From assembly GCF_003050935.1 (NCBI RefSeq), contig NZ_QAOX01000002.1:62001-126000 (forward strand): a stretch of 64,000 nucleotides of DNA. Reading direction: 5' to 3'. Position numbers and translations under genes: made by a program. This DNA comes from Luteibacter sp. OK325. Lineage in GTDB: Bacteria; Pseudomonadota; Gammaproteobacteria; Xanthomonadales; Rhodanobacteraceae. The notes below the pieces were generated by a model. The model searched no databases and was not told the DNA's origin. It saw only the letters and a list, made by a program, of their open reading frames with translations. Every line of letters starts with the position of its first letter. Within the stretch, counting starts at the first letter, position 1. Shown here one piece after another: positions 43,023-51,837 of the stretch.

Positions 43023-46000
43023 TCAGAAGTCGTAATTCGCACTGAGCCGCAGGTAACGCGGCAGCTGCCGTGACGTCGGCGTCCCGTACAGCGGGTTGGC
43101 CAGGTTCGGGCTCGACTCCGCGTTCGGATAGATGCCCACCACGCGCTGCTCGTTCAGGACGTTGAACACGTTCACATTGAATGCCAGCCTTGCGTCGGCG
43201 AACGCGGGCCGATACGTCGCACCTACATCGAGCTGGCGCACCCAGGGCAGGCGGCCGTGGCTTCCCGGCGGCGAGGGCAGGCCGTTGCAAAAGTGGTAGC
43301 TATTGCCGTAGCCGGCCGGGTCTTCCCGATCCGGGCCGAAGTAACCGAGGCAAGGCCTGGGCGCACCGGAGATCATGCTGAGATTGCCGCTGACCAGCCA
43401 CTCGGGGGTGATCTGGTAGTAGCCGAACACTTTCAGCTGGTGCTTGTGATCGTTGTTCTGCGGCCCGTTGGTGTTGACCATGATGTACGAGTTGTCCCAG
43501 TCCTGGGTGGTCGACACGGCCGTCTGGCCGGTACCGCGCGACTCGCGGTAGAGGTCCGAGCGAAGCTGGCCTTCCGTGTTGCCGTAGCTGCGCGAGAACG
43601 TATACGTGGCCCGTGCGTACCAGGTGCCGTCGAAGGGATGTTCCAGGAAGGATTCCAGCGAGTAGTAGCGACGCTTCAGGCGGTCGAACCCGAATTCCTG
43701 GTTGGTGAGCGGCACGCTGACGTGGTTGCCCGCGGTGTCGACGAGGTTGAACGTATTGGCCTTGCCCGGATTGAACAGCCAGCAACTGACGGGGTTGCTC
43801 GCTGTCGTCACGTCGTAGCCTAGCGACTGTGCCTTGGCCAGCACGAGGTCGATATCGCAGTAGTCGTCGATCGCATTGCGCAGGATGCGTTGCGTCGCCT
43901 TCGCTCCATAAACCCACTTGGTACCCAGGGTCTTGGTGAAGCCGAGGATGAATTCGTCCTGGTACTCCGACTTCAGGCCCTTGGTGGTGACGGTGGAGGG
44001 ATCCGGCAGCTGGCCGAAGGTGTTGTTAGCCGCCACCGGCGGTGAAATGGTGGTCAGGTTGGTTGGTGTGCCGTCCGCGGCGATGCCGCCATAGGTGAAG
44101 TACTGCGAGGTGGTCAGTGCACCGCCGGCCGCATTGAGCGCGGGGTTCAAAGGCAGGCCGAGGTAATAGCGACCGGCATTGGCGTAGACCTTGAAGGTTG
44201 CGTCGCCGTTCACGTCCCAGCTGGCGCCCAGGCGTGGTGCCCATTGCGGTTTGTGCTGGGTCACGAAGGGCTGGCCATCGCTGTTGAAGTTCTCGAACTG
44301 GTCGTTGCGCAGGCCGACCGAGAGCAGCCAGCGATCGTTGATCTGCCACTTGTCCTCGATGTACTGCGCGCGCTGCGTGGAGCGCACGGTGGCCAGGCTG
44401 CTGTTGATGTTCTGGATGACGTAATAGCCCTGCGCGCCATTCGGAAACCCGCCGGTGGCGGGCACGCCCAGGCCGGTGGAGATCGGCGTGTTCGGGTCGC
44501 CCTGGCCGTACGTCCAGGAATAGCCGCCGGGTCCGGAGGTGATCGTGCCCTGGTCCAGGGCCTTCGCGGTCTGGTTATCCATACCCGCCGTAATGGTGTG
44601 ATCGCCGATCTTGTAGGTGAGGTCGATGCGGGTATTGGTCGTGCGGTTGCCGCGCCCGGCGGGACTCAGGCTGGCGACGGTCTGGTTGTTGCCGCGTGGC
44701 GCGCCACCGTTCAGTGCGGGGTTCTGATTGGTCAGGCCATCCACATAGGTGAGATCGGCGTTGTAGCCGGCGGGCGCATCGTAGTCGTCGCTCTTCAGCT
44801 TGCCGTACTGCGCGGTAAGCGTGAGGTCGTCGGTCAGGTAGCCGGTGTATTTGGCCGTCCACAGGTCGCCGCCGGTCTTGATGTTGTCGTCGCCGCCGAT
44901 CCGGTCCTGGCGCGTACGCGTCTGGTAGTCGTAACCGTAGACGGTACCGGAGGTTTCGTACTTGTCGGAGGCGCCGGTGAGCTCGACGATATTGCTATCG
45001 GTGATGTTCCAGTCGAGTTTTCCGTACCAGCGTGGCTCGTTGTATCGATAGTCGACATAAGGCTTCGTACTGCTGAAACCGCTCACCGGGTTGACGGTGG
45101 TGCCCTGCTGCCGCTCGTATTCGCCGGCGATGAAGATGAACAGCTTGTCCTTGATCAGCGGGCCGCCCGCATATGCGCTGACCGTGGTGCTGGTCGCGGA
45201 ATCCTTGCTGTCGGGCGAATACAGCTGGCCGGCCTTGGGTGATGCCGGAAGCCCGTTCTCGAAGTAGCGATTGCGTTGGCTGGAGCGCGCGAAGTTCGGT
45301 TCCCACAGTACCTGCGTGCCGAAATGCCATTCATTGGTGCCGCGCTTGCCGACCACGTTGATCACGCCGCCATCGGACCGGCCGTACTGCGCGCTGTAGC
45401 CGCCGGTATAGACCTCCTGCTGGTCGATCGCGCCGTAGGGCAGGGACAATCCGCCGAAGCCGCGCAGGGGATCCGTGGTGGAGAAACCGTTGACGTAGTA
45501 GGCGTTCTCGCTGGCCGCGGAGCCGCCGAAGCTCACCAGGGAGTTACCCGTGGGGCCCTTGAAGCTACCGCCGTTGTTGACCACGCCCGGTGCAAGCAGG
45601 GCGATGGCTTCGGAATTGCGACCCAGCGGCAGGCGCGCCAGCTGCTCGGAGGTGACCACGGTGCGCGAATCCACCGTGGAGACATCGATGCTTGGCAAGG
45701 CTGCGGCGGATACCGTAACGCCTTCCATCGACTGCGCCTGCGAGGCGATGAAGGATACCTCGGTGCCTGCGCCCACCTTGAGCGCGATGTTCTGCCGCGT
45801 GTCCACCACCTTGCCGCCGACCTTGAGGCTCACGTTGTACGTGCCCAGGGGTAGCTGGCCCGCCGAGAAGCGACCGCGTTCGTCGACGGGAAGGTCCCGG
45901 CTCAAACCGGTATCGCTGGTAACCGTCACTGTCTCGCCGGCGGCGGCTGGCGCCTGCCCGAAAAGACTGCCGGTGGTGGACTGCGCCAATGCGCCGGAAC

Positions 46001-46061
46001 TGATCGCCAGCGCAAGGGCGGTAACCAGGGCACGCTGGATGCTGGGAGTCTTGCTGGACAT
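43023..46061 (-). CDS. Oar-like TonB-dependent receptor with N-terminal carboxypeptidase-regulatory-like domain
   Basis: The 1012-residue outer-membrane receptor has a signal peptide (about 1-26), a carboxypeptidase-regulatory-like beta-sandwich domain (about 30-110, GRFSAGQLPLGTYNVSLKVG), a plug domain (about 120-250, with LPLGRNSEAIALLAPGVVNN) and a large barrel. It ends with LRLSANYDF, whose terminal Phe is normal for barrels. The N-terminal domain is closely related to the stand-alone 118-residue protein at 63.4 kb. Oar-type receptors are linked to protease or protein import and export in some bacteria, but the substrate here is unknown. GAGGAGAG precedes the chosen start. Confidence 0.92.
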   Translation of the reverse strand: MSSKTPSIQRALVTALALAISSGALAQSTTGSLFGQAPAAAGETVTVTSDTGLSRDLPVDERGRFSAGQLPLGTYNVSLKVGGKVVDTRQNIALKVGAGTEVSFIASQAQSMEGVTVSAAALPSIDVSTVDSRTVVTSEQLARLPLGRNSEAIALLAPGVVNNGGSFKGPTGNSLVSFGGSAASENAYYVNGFSTTDPLRGFGGLSLPYGAIDQQEVYTGGYSAQYGRSDGGVINVVGKRGTNEWHFGTQVLWEPNFARSSQRNRYFENGLPASPKAGQLYSPDSKDSATSTTVSAYAGGPLIKDKLFIFIAGEYERQQGTTVNPVSGFSSTKPYVDYRYNEPRWYGKLDWNITDSNIVELTGASDKYETSGTVYGYDYQTRTRQDRIGGDDNIKTGGDLWTAKYTGYLTDDLTLTAQYGKLKSDDYDAPAGYNADLTYVDGLTNQNPALNGGAPRGNNQTVASLSPAGRGNRTTNTRIDLTYKIGDHTITAGMDNQTAKALDQGTITSGPGGYSWTYGQGDPNTPISTGLGVPATGGFPNGAQGYYVIQNINSSLATVRSTQRAQYIEDKWQINDRWLLSVGLRNDQFENFNSDGQPFVTQHKPQWAPRLGASWDVNGDATFKVYANAGRYYLGLPLNPALNAAGGALTTSQYFTYGGIAADGTPTNLTTISPPVAANNTFGQLPDPSTVTTKGLKSEYQDEFILGFTKTLGTKWVYGAKATQRILRNAIDDYCDIDLVLAKAQSLGYDVTTASNPVSCWLFNPGKANTFNLVDTAGNHVSVPLTNQEFGFDRLKRRYYSLESFLEHPFDGTWYARATYTFSRSYGNTEGQLRSDLYRESRGTGQTAVSTTQDWDNSYIMVNTNGPQNNDHKHQLKVFGYYQITPEWLVSGNLSMISGAPRPCLGYFGPDREDPAGYGNSYHFCNGLPSPPGSHGRLPWVRQLDVGATYRPAFADARLAFNVNVFNVLNEQRVVGIYPNAESSPNLANPLYGTPTSRQLPRYLRLSANYDF

Positions 46062-46247
46062 GAACGACGCTCTCCTCGAACCATTCTTCAGGCGTAAGCG
46101 CACACGGTCGCTGCTGCCGCAGGGCCGGGCATGACGGGTAATCGAAGGAAAATCCCCTGGAGGCGCGACCCTGACGCCGGCGGATTCGCCGGGTCGTGGG
46201 TGCCGGTAGACGGGCTGGTGCCGGCTACATCCCTATGTAACAAAAGT

Positions 46248-46264
46248 GTGCTGCGTCGCAGCAC
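46248..46264. promoter_or_regulatory. GTGCTGCG-T-CGCAGCAC palindrome
   Basis: A perfect 8-bp-arm dyad about 190 bp upstream of the Oar-like receptor gene. The core also occurs upstream of the first TonB receptor (18539-18549). It is a candidate binding site for a shared regulator. Confidence 0.4.
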
Positions 46265-46337
46265 GTGAGCCAGTTATATCGAAACTAATTTCGAATGTAT
46301 AGCCCTCTAGACATCTCTTTTGAGATGCGGGGCCTGG

Positions 46338-46842
46338 CTAGTCGAGGGCGACCGGGTCGGTCTGAAAGCCCAGGCTATCGTGGATGCCGGCAAGTTCCCG
46401 GCCGCGCTCGTCACGTTCCTTCGTCGTTTGCGGCGGATGCCGTTCCATTTGCTGCAGCACGGGAAGCAGGTCGCGCTGCTGCGATTTCTTCAGCGGCGTC
46501 GTTACGTCTTCGACCTTCTGGCCCATGACGTATTTCGACCGTTCAGCGCTCTGGCTTGCCGTATTGCTTTGCGTTGCCTGCACCAGGCGACCTTTTTGAT
46601 AGCCGATGTTCACGTTGCTTTGCGCGGAGTCGCTGATCTGGCTGTAGTAGTAATTCTGCGACTTCGGATCTTCAGTCAAATTGAGGCGGGCATCGGCCGA
46701 TAGCGCCGAATGGCTCGCGTGAAGCTGTGACGACGAGGTCTGCGAATGGGTTAGCCGCTGACGAGGTCGGCACCGCCGCCGTGCTGCGCGGCGGCAACGA
46801 GGAGACCGGCACCGCCGCCGCGCTTAATGAAGTTATTGTCAT
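46338..46842 (-). pseudogene. Frameshifted hypothetical protein gene
   Basis: A start with a strong ribosome-binding site (AAGGAG/GAAGG) at 46842 opens MTITSLSAAAVPVSSLPPRS, but this frame stops at about 46672. A second frame, shifted by one base, continues with QTSSSQLHASHSALSADARL and then NLTEDPKSQNYYYSQISDSA to a stop at 46338. Joined near 46740-46750, they make one Ser/Thr/Gln-rich protein of about 165 residues. Without the shift, only a TTG start at 46679 would give the 113-residue C-terminal part. It may be a real mutation or a sequencing error. No family is recognised. Confidence 0.55.
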
Positions 46843-46903
46843 CCTTCAGGCTCCTTTCCCTGTTGACCTCCCTGTGTAGCGGCGTTTATCGAAGGATCTT
46901 GAG

Positions 46904-47320
46904 TCAGCGGCGTCCGTCACCGCGCCCCGGGTTACCGCGGCCGTCATGCCATTCGTCGCCATGGAAGCCAGGGATGTTGTCGAACCGCGTACCGGGTGCC
47001 GGACGTTCATGCAATTGCGGCAGGGGACGGGCGTAACCGCGGCGCGGATCGAAGCGCGGATCGACGTGGCCGCGAAAGCCCCGCGGCCCGCGAAACCATG
47101 GACCCGCACCGATGAACAGGCCGCCGGTGAACCACTCGGCGCCGTAATAACCGTAAGGCGCGCAGGGGTAGGGCGCGTACTCGTAGTAACCGTAGGGACA
47201 GGCGGGCTCCGGGCCGATATCCACGCCGGTATCGACGTAAACCTGGGCGGAAGCGGACGTGCCTGCGGAGGCGGCCACGGTGAAGAGCGTAGCCAGGGCA
47301 ATCGAGCGAAGTGTGTTCAT
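46904..47320 (-). CDS. Exported Gly/Tyr/Pro-rich protein
   Basis: The 138-residue protein has a signal peptide (about 1-25, ending ASAQ) and a mature part rich in Gly, Tyr, Pro and Arg (PYGYYEYAPYPCAPYGYYGA, then WFRGPRGFRGHVDPRF). Two cysteines could form a disulfide. Similar GY-rich exported proteins are common in Proteobacteria but have no known function. The upstream frame extension to 47356 has no support, and the signal peptide fixes the start at 47320. Confidence 0.75.
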   Translation of the reverse strand: MNTLRSIALATLFTVAASAGTSASAQVYVDTGVDIGPEPACPYGYYEYAPYPCAPYGYYGAEWFTGGLFIGAGPWFRGPRGFRGHVDPRFDPRRGYARPLPQLHERPAPGTRFDNIPGFHGDEWHDGRGNPGRGDGRR

Positions 47321-47418
47321 CACAGCACCTTGGGGAAGTGGGCCTGATGATGACAACGGCTTGCGGTCGGTTGGGTTTACGTCGCGAAATCCTGCGAATG
47401 GAAGCGGATGAGCGTAGG

Positions 47419-47442
47419 TTAAACAGGCCTCACCCTGATTAA
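47419..47442. promoter_or_regulatory. Imperfect inverted repeat upstream of the efflux operon
   Basis: TTAAACAGG, six bases, then CCTGATTAA has 9-bp arms with one mismatch and lies about 65 bp before the adaptor gene. It is a plausible operator for an efflux regulator encoded elsewhere. Confidence 0.4.
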
Positions 47443-47505
47443 ACGCATTCGGACCTCGTGCGTTCCTGTTAGCTAGCCCGACCGGATAAGCCAGGAGATC
47501 GATTC

Positions 47506-48711
47506 ATGAGTGATGCGACACAAGCCCAGCGCCCGCCACACAAGGGGCGGCGTCTGCTGATCGTCTCGCTCGTAGCTATCGTGATCGTCGCGTTGGTGCT
47601 CTTCCACGTCATCAGTGGTTCCGGCAAAAAAAGGCCTGTCACGCCACCGCAGCTGGTCAGCGCGGCCAAGGCGACTCTCGGCGACATGCCCGAGCTGCTC
47701 AACGAACTCGGCACCGTGACCCCGGTGGCCACCGTGAACGTATTGCCACAGCTCAGCGGCTACCTCACCGAGGTGGGTTACAAGGAAGGCCAGGATGTCG
47801 AGAAAGGCCAGTTCCTGGCACAGATCGACCCTCGCCAGTACGAGATCGACAAGCGCCAGGCCGTGGCGCAGATGGCCAAGGACAAGGCCACGCTTGCCCA
47901 GGCGCGCTCCGACCTCGCTCGCTTCACCACGCTCAACGAGCAGAAGTCGATTGCCGAACAGACCTTCGCCGACCAGAAGTTCGCCGTGCAGCAGGACGAA
48001 GCGGCGGTGCAGGCGGACGAAGCGAACATCGCGCAGTTCGACCTCGACCTTGCCTACTGCCATATCACCGCGCCAGTCGCCGGGCGCGTCGGCCTGCGGC
48101 TGGTCGATCCGGGTAACTACGTCACCCAGTCGACATCCCCCGGCATCGTCACCATCACCACGATGAAGCCGACCACGGTGCAGTTCACCGTGCCGCAGAA
48201 TTCATTAGGCAATGTGCTCAAGCGCTTCGGCACCGCGGATACCACGCTGACCGTCGCCGCCTTCAGTAGCGACAACAGCCGCCAGATCGCTACCGGCAAG
48301 CTCTATGCGCTGGGCAACCAGATGGCCACGGCCACCGGTACGGTCACGCTGCGTGCGACGTTCGACAACGACGACGAAGCGCTGTACCCGAACGAGTTCG
48401 TCAACGTGCGCCTGCTGGTGGATACGCTGAAGCAGGCCGTGCTCGTGCCGACGCCAGCCGTGCAGAGCGGCGCGCCCGGCGATTTCGTCTACCTGGTCAA
48501 TGCCGACCAGACAGTCTCGGTGCACAAGGTGACGCTCGGTCCGAGCGACGGCAAGAACACGGTGATCACCGCCGGCCTCACTGCCGGACAGACGGTCGTA
48601 ACCGACGGTATGGACCGCCTTACCGACGGCGCCAAGGTGAAGCTGGCCGGCGCGAAGCCCGCCGCTGGATCCTCGGCGGGCGCTGCGCCAACCCGACGCC
48701 ACGCGTCGTAA
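47506..48711 (+). CDS. mdtA: RND efflux periplasmic adaptor (MdtA-like)
   Basis: The 401-residue membrane-fusion protein has an N-terminal anchor helix (about 15-40), a biotinyl-lipoyl-like domain (VNVLPQLSGYLTEVGYKEGQ and ITAPVAGRVGLRLVDPGNYV), a helical hairpin rich in Ala/Gln/Lys (about 115-185) and a C-terminal beta-barrel with membrane-proximal domain. It bridges the two RND pump subunits encoded downstream to the outer-membrane factor. It is the first gene of a four-gene operon with close or overlapping spacing. Confidence 0.92.
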   Translation: MSDATQAQRPPHKGRRLLIVSLVAIVIVALVLFHVISGSGKKRPVTPPQLVSAAKATLGDMPELLNELGTVTPVATVNVLPQLSGYLTEVGYKEGQDVEKGQFLAQIDPRQYEIDKRQAVAQMAKDKATLAQARSDLARFTTLNEQKSIAEQTFADQKFAVQQDEAAVQADEANIAQFDLDLAYCHITAPVAGRVGLRLVDPGNYVTQSTSPGIVTITTMKPTTVQFTVPQNSLGNVLKRFGTADTTLTVAAFSSDNSRQIATGKLYALGNQMATATGTVTLRATFDNDDEALYPNEFVNVRLLVDTLKQAVLVPTPAVQSGAPGDFVYLVNADQTVSVHKVTLGPSDGKNTVITAGLTAGQTVVTDGMDRLTDGAKVKLAGAKPAAGSSAGAAPTRRHAS

Positions 48712-48729
48712 AGGCGGGCACGCGATCCG

Positions 48730-51700
48730 ATGAACATTTCCCGTTTGTTCGTACTCAGGCCGGTAGCCACCGCGCTCCTGATGCTCGCGCTTGTGCTTGT
48801 TGGCCTGGTCGCGGTGAAGTTCCTTCCCGTGTCGTCGTTACCCGCGGTCGACTATCCGGTCATCCAGGTACAGACCTTCTATCCCGGTGCCAGTCCTACC
48901 GTGATGGCGAGCACGGTGACCGCTCCGCTCGAAGTGCAGCTGGGTGAAATCCCGGGCCTGCAGCAGATGACCTCGAACAGCTCGGCAGGCGCTTCGGTCA
49001 TCACACTGCAGTTCGACCTTTCGCTCAGCCTCGATGTGGCCGAGCAGAACGTGCAGGAGGCGATCAACGCCGCGAACAGCCTGCTGCCCGCTGGCCTGCC
49101 GGCACCGCCGACCTACGCCAAGGTGAACCCGGCCGACCTGCCGATCCTCACCCTGGCCGTGACCTCGGCATCGATGTCGTTGCCGCAGCTGGAAGATGTC
49201 GCGAACAACCGGCTGGGCTCGAAGATCGCCGAAGTGCCGGGCGTGGGCCTGGTAGTGCCTGCGGGGGGTAACGTTCCGGCCATTCGCGTCGAGGCGGACC
49301 CGAAGAAGCTCGCGGCTTACGGCCTGAACATCGACGACCTTCGCTCGCTCCTGGCCAACGTCAATGTGAGCCAGCCGAAGGGCAACTTCGATGGCCCCGA
49401 GCTCGACTACACCATCAACGGCAACGACCAGATCCGCGATCCGAAGGATTACCTGGCCACCGTGGTCTCGTACCAGAACGGCGCGCCGGTTTACCTGCGC
49501 GATATCGCCCGGGTGACGCAGTCCGCGCAGAATACGGAGCAGGGCGCCTGGTTCGGCAAGACCCAGGCCATCGTGCTGAATGTGCAGCGACAGCCGGGGG
49601 CGAATGTCATCGCTACGGTCGACCAGATCAAGGCGAAGCTGCCTCAGCTGGAGTCGACGCTTCCGGCGGGTATGAAGGTAGAGGTTGTCTCCGACAGCAC
49701 CGGCGTGATCCGTTCGTCGGTCGCCGATGCCGCCTTCGAACTAGGGCTGGCTATCGTGCTGGTGGTCCTGGTGATCTTCGTCTTCCTGCGCAACATCCCG
49801 GCCACGATCATCCCGAGCATTTCCGTGCCGGTATCGCTGATCGGCACGCTGGCCGCGATGTACGAGCTGGGCTACTCCATCGACAACCTTTCACTGATGG
49901 CCCTGATCATCGCCACCGGCTTCGTGGTGGATGACTCCATCGTGATGATCGAGAACATCGTGCGTTACCTCGAGGAGGGCATGGCGCCACTGGAGGCGGC
50001 GCTGGAAGGCGCGGGGCAGATCGGCTTCACCATCGTGTCGCTGACCGTTTCCCTGATTGCCGTGCTGATTCCCCTGCTTTTCATGGGTGGGGTGATCGGC
50101 AGGCTGTTCAACGAGTTCGCAGTGACCCTGGCGGTGACCATCGTCATTTCCGGCATCGTCTCGCTGACCCTGGTGCCCATGTTGTGCGCGCGGATCCTCC
50201 GTGCGCAGGTAGACCGGCATCCGAGCCGCTTCGAACGGATCAGCGAAGGCCTGTTCGACAAGACACTGGCCGCATATGAGCGCGGCTTGCGGTTCGTCAT
50301 GGCCCGCCAGACGCTCACGCTGGTCGTCTTCCTGGTGACTGTCGCACTCACTGTCGTGCTCTACGTGGTCATTCCCAAGGGCCTGTTCCCGACCCAGGAC
50401 GTCGGCGCGGTGGAGGGCATCAGCGTCGCCGACAACTCGGTGTCCTATAGCGCCATGGTGAAGCGGCAGGCCGCGCTGGCCGAGGTGATCCTGAAGGATC
50501 CCAACGTGACGGGGCTGACCTCGTACGTTGGCATCGACGGCACCAACAAGACACTCAATAACGGGCGCTTCCTGATCGGCCTCAAGGCGAAGGACGACCG
50601 TTCGCTCAGCGCCGCCGAGATCTCGCGTCACCTGCAGGATGAAACGGCCGACGTGCCGGGTATTCGCCTGTTCGTGCAGCCGGAGCAGGACCTCACGCTC
50701 GATACCACGGTCTCGCCCAACCAGTACCAGTTCGTGTTGCGGGGTTCCTCGGTGCAGGAGTTGGGTAAGTACGTGCCTGCGCTGGTGGAGCGTATGCACA
50801 AGATCACTTCGATCACCGATGTCACCAGCGATCTCAACAACGACGGGCTTGCAGTGAACGTCGAGGTGAATCGCCAGCTCGCCGCACGCTATGGCATCAC
50901 CCCGGCGACGATCGACAACGCACTCTACGACGCGCTCGGACAGCGCATCGTGTCGACCATTTTCGAGCAATCCAGCCAGTACCGGGTGATCCTGGTGGCG
51001 AAGCCCGAGAGCCTGCCCACTGTGCAATCGCTGGGCGACATCTACCTGCCCAGCCAAACCGGTAGCAGCGGACAGGTGCCCCTAAAGGGCATCGCCGCGA
51101 TCCAGATCGTGAAGGCGCCGCTGGTGGTCAGTCACCTGGCGCAGTTCCCTGCCGTGACGGTCTCCTTCAACCTCGCTCCCGGCGCTTCGTTGAGTTCGGC
51201 GGTGAAGGAGATCACCGCGGCCGAGCAGGCGGTGCACCTGCCGGCATCTGTCACCTCGTCATTCCAGGGCGCGGCGCAGGCCTTCCAGGATTCGCTCTCC
51301 AGCGAGGTCTACCTGCTGATCGCCGCGCTGGTCGCCGTCTACATCGTGCTCGGGGTGCTGTACGAAAGCTTCGTGCATCCTCTGACCATTCTTTCGACGC
51401 TGCCTTCGGCCGGCATCGGCGCCTTGCTGGCCCTGATGGTGGCGGGACATGACCTGGACGTCATCGGCATCATTGGCATCGTCCTGCTGATCGGTATCGT
51501 GAAGAAGAACGCGATCATGATCGTGGATTTTGCGCTGGAGGCGGAGCGCGAACACGGCAAGCCACCTGCGGAGGCCATCTTCGAGGCCTCGCTGCTGCGT
51601 TTCCGGCCGATCCTGATGACGACCCTGGCGGCGATGCTTGGCGCACTGCCGATGCTGGTCGGTAACGGCACGGGCTCCGAGCTGCGCCGGCCGCTCGGCC

Positions 51701-51837
51701 TGGCCATCATCGGCGGCCTGGCGCTCAGCCAGTTGCTGACGCTGTTCACCACGCCGGTGATCTACCTGTTCTTCGACCGCCTTGCCGTCAGGTTGCGGCG
51801 CGCGCCGACGCAGAAGGCGATCGGACACGAGTCATGA
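48730..51837 (+). CDS. mdtB: RND multidrug efflux pump subunit (MdtB-like)
   Basis: The 1035-residue inner-membrane protein has the 12-helix RND layout with two large periplasmic loops. The motif IATGFVVDDSIVMIENIVRY in helix 4 and GIVKKNAIMIVDFALEAERE near the C-terminus carry conserved residues of the proton relay. In E. coli, MdtB forms a heteromultimer with MdtC in a 2:1 ratio. The following gene overlaps its stop by four bases (ATGA), consistent with tight coupling and a heteromeric pump. Confidence 0.93.
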   Translation: MNISRLFVLRPVATALLMLALVLVGLVAVKFLPVSSLPAVDYPVIQVQTFYPGASPTVMASTVTAPLEVQLGEIPGLQQMTSNSSAGASVITLQFDLSLSLDVAEQNVQEAINAANSLLPAGLPAPPTYAKVNPADLPILTLAVTSASMSLPQLEDVANNRLGSKIAEVPGVGLVVPAGGNVPAIRVEADPKKLAAYGLNIDDLRSLLANVNVSQPKGNFDGPELDYTINGNDQIRDPKDYLATVVSYQNGAPVYLRDIARVTQSAQNTEQGAWFGKTQAIVLNVQRQPGANVIATVDQIKAKLPQLESTLPAGMKVEVVSDSTGVIRSSVADAAFELGLAIVLVVLVIFVFLRNIPATIIPSISVPVSLIGTLAAMYELGYSIDNLSLMALIIATGFVVDDSIVMIENIVRYLEEGMAPLEAALEGAGQIGFTIVSLTVSLIAVLIPLLFMGGVIGRLFNEFAVTLAVTIVISGIVSLTLVPMLCARILRAQVDRHPSRFERISEGLFDKTLAAYERGLRFVMARQTLTLVVFLVTVALTVVLYVVIPKGLFPTQDVGAVEGISVADNSVSYSAMVKRQAALAEVILKDPNVTGLTSYVGIDGTNKTLNNGRFLIGLKAKDDRSLSAAEISRHLQDETADVPGIRLFVQPEQDLTLDTTVSPNQYQFVLRGSSVQELGKYVPALVERMHKITSITDVTSDLNNDGLAVNVEVNRQLAARYGITPATIDNALYDALGQRIVSTIFEQSSQYRVILVAKPESLPTVQSLGDIYLPSQTGSSGQVPLKGIAAIQIVKAPLVVSHLAQFPAVTVSFNLAPGASLSSAVKEITAAEQAVHLPASVTSSFQGAAQAFQDSLSSEVYLLIAALVAVYIVLGVLYESFVHPLTILSTLPSAGIGALLALMVAGHDLDVIGIIGIVLLIGIVKKNAIMIVDFALEAEREHGKPPAEAIFEASLLRFRPILMTTLAAMLGALPMLVGNGTGSELRRPLGLAIIGGLALSQLLTLFTTPVIYLFFDRLAVRLRRAPTQKAIGHES

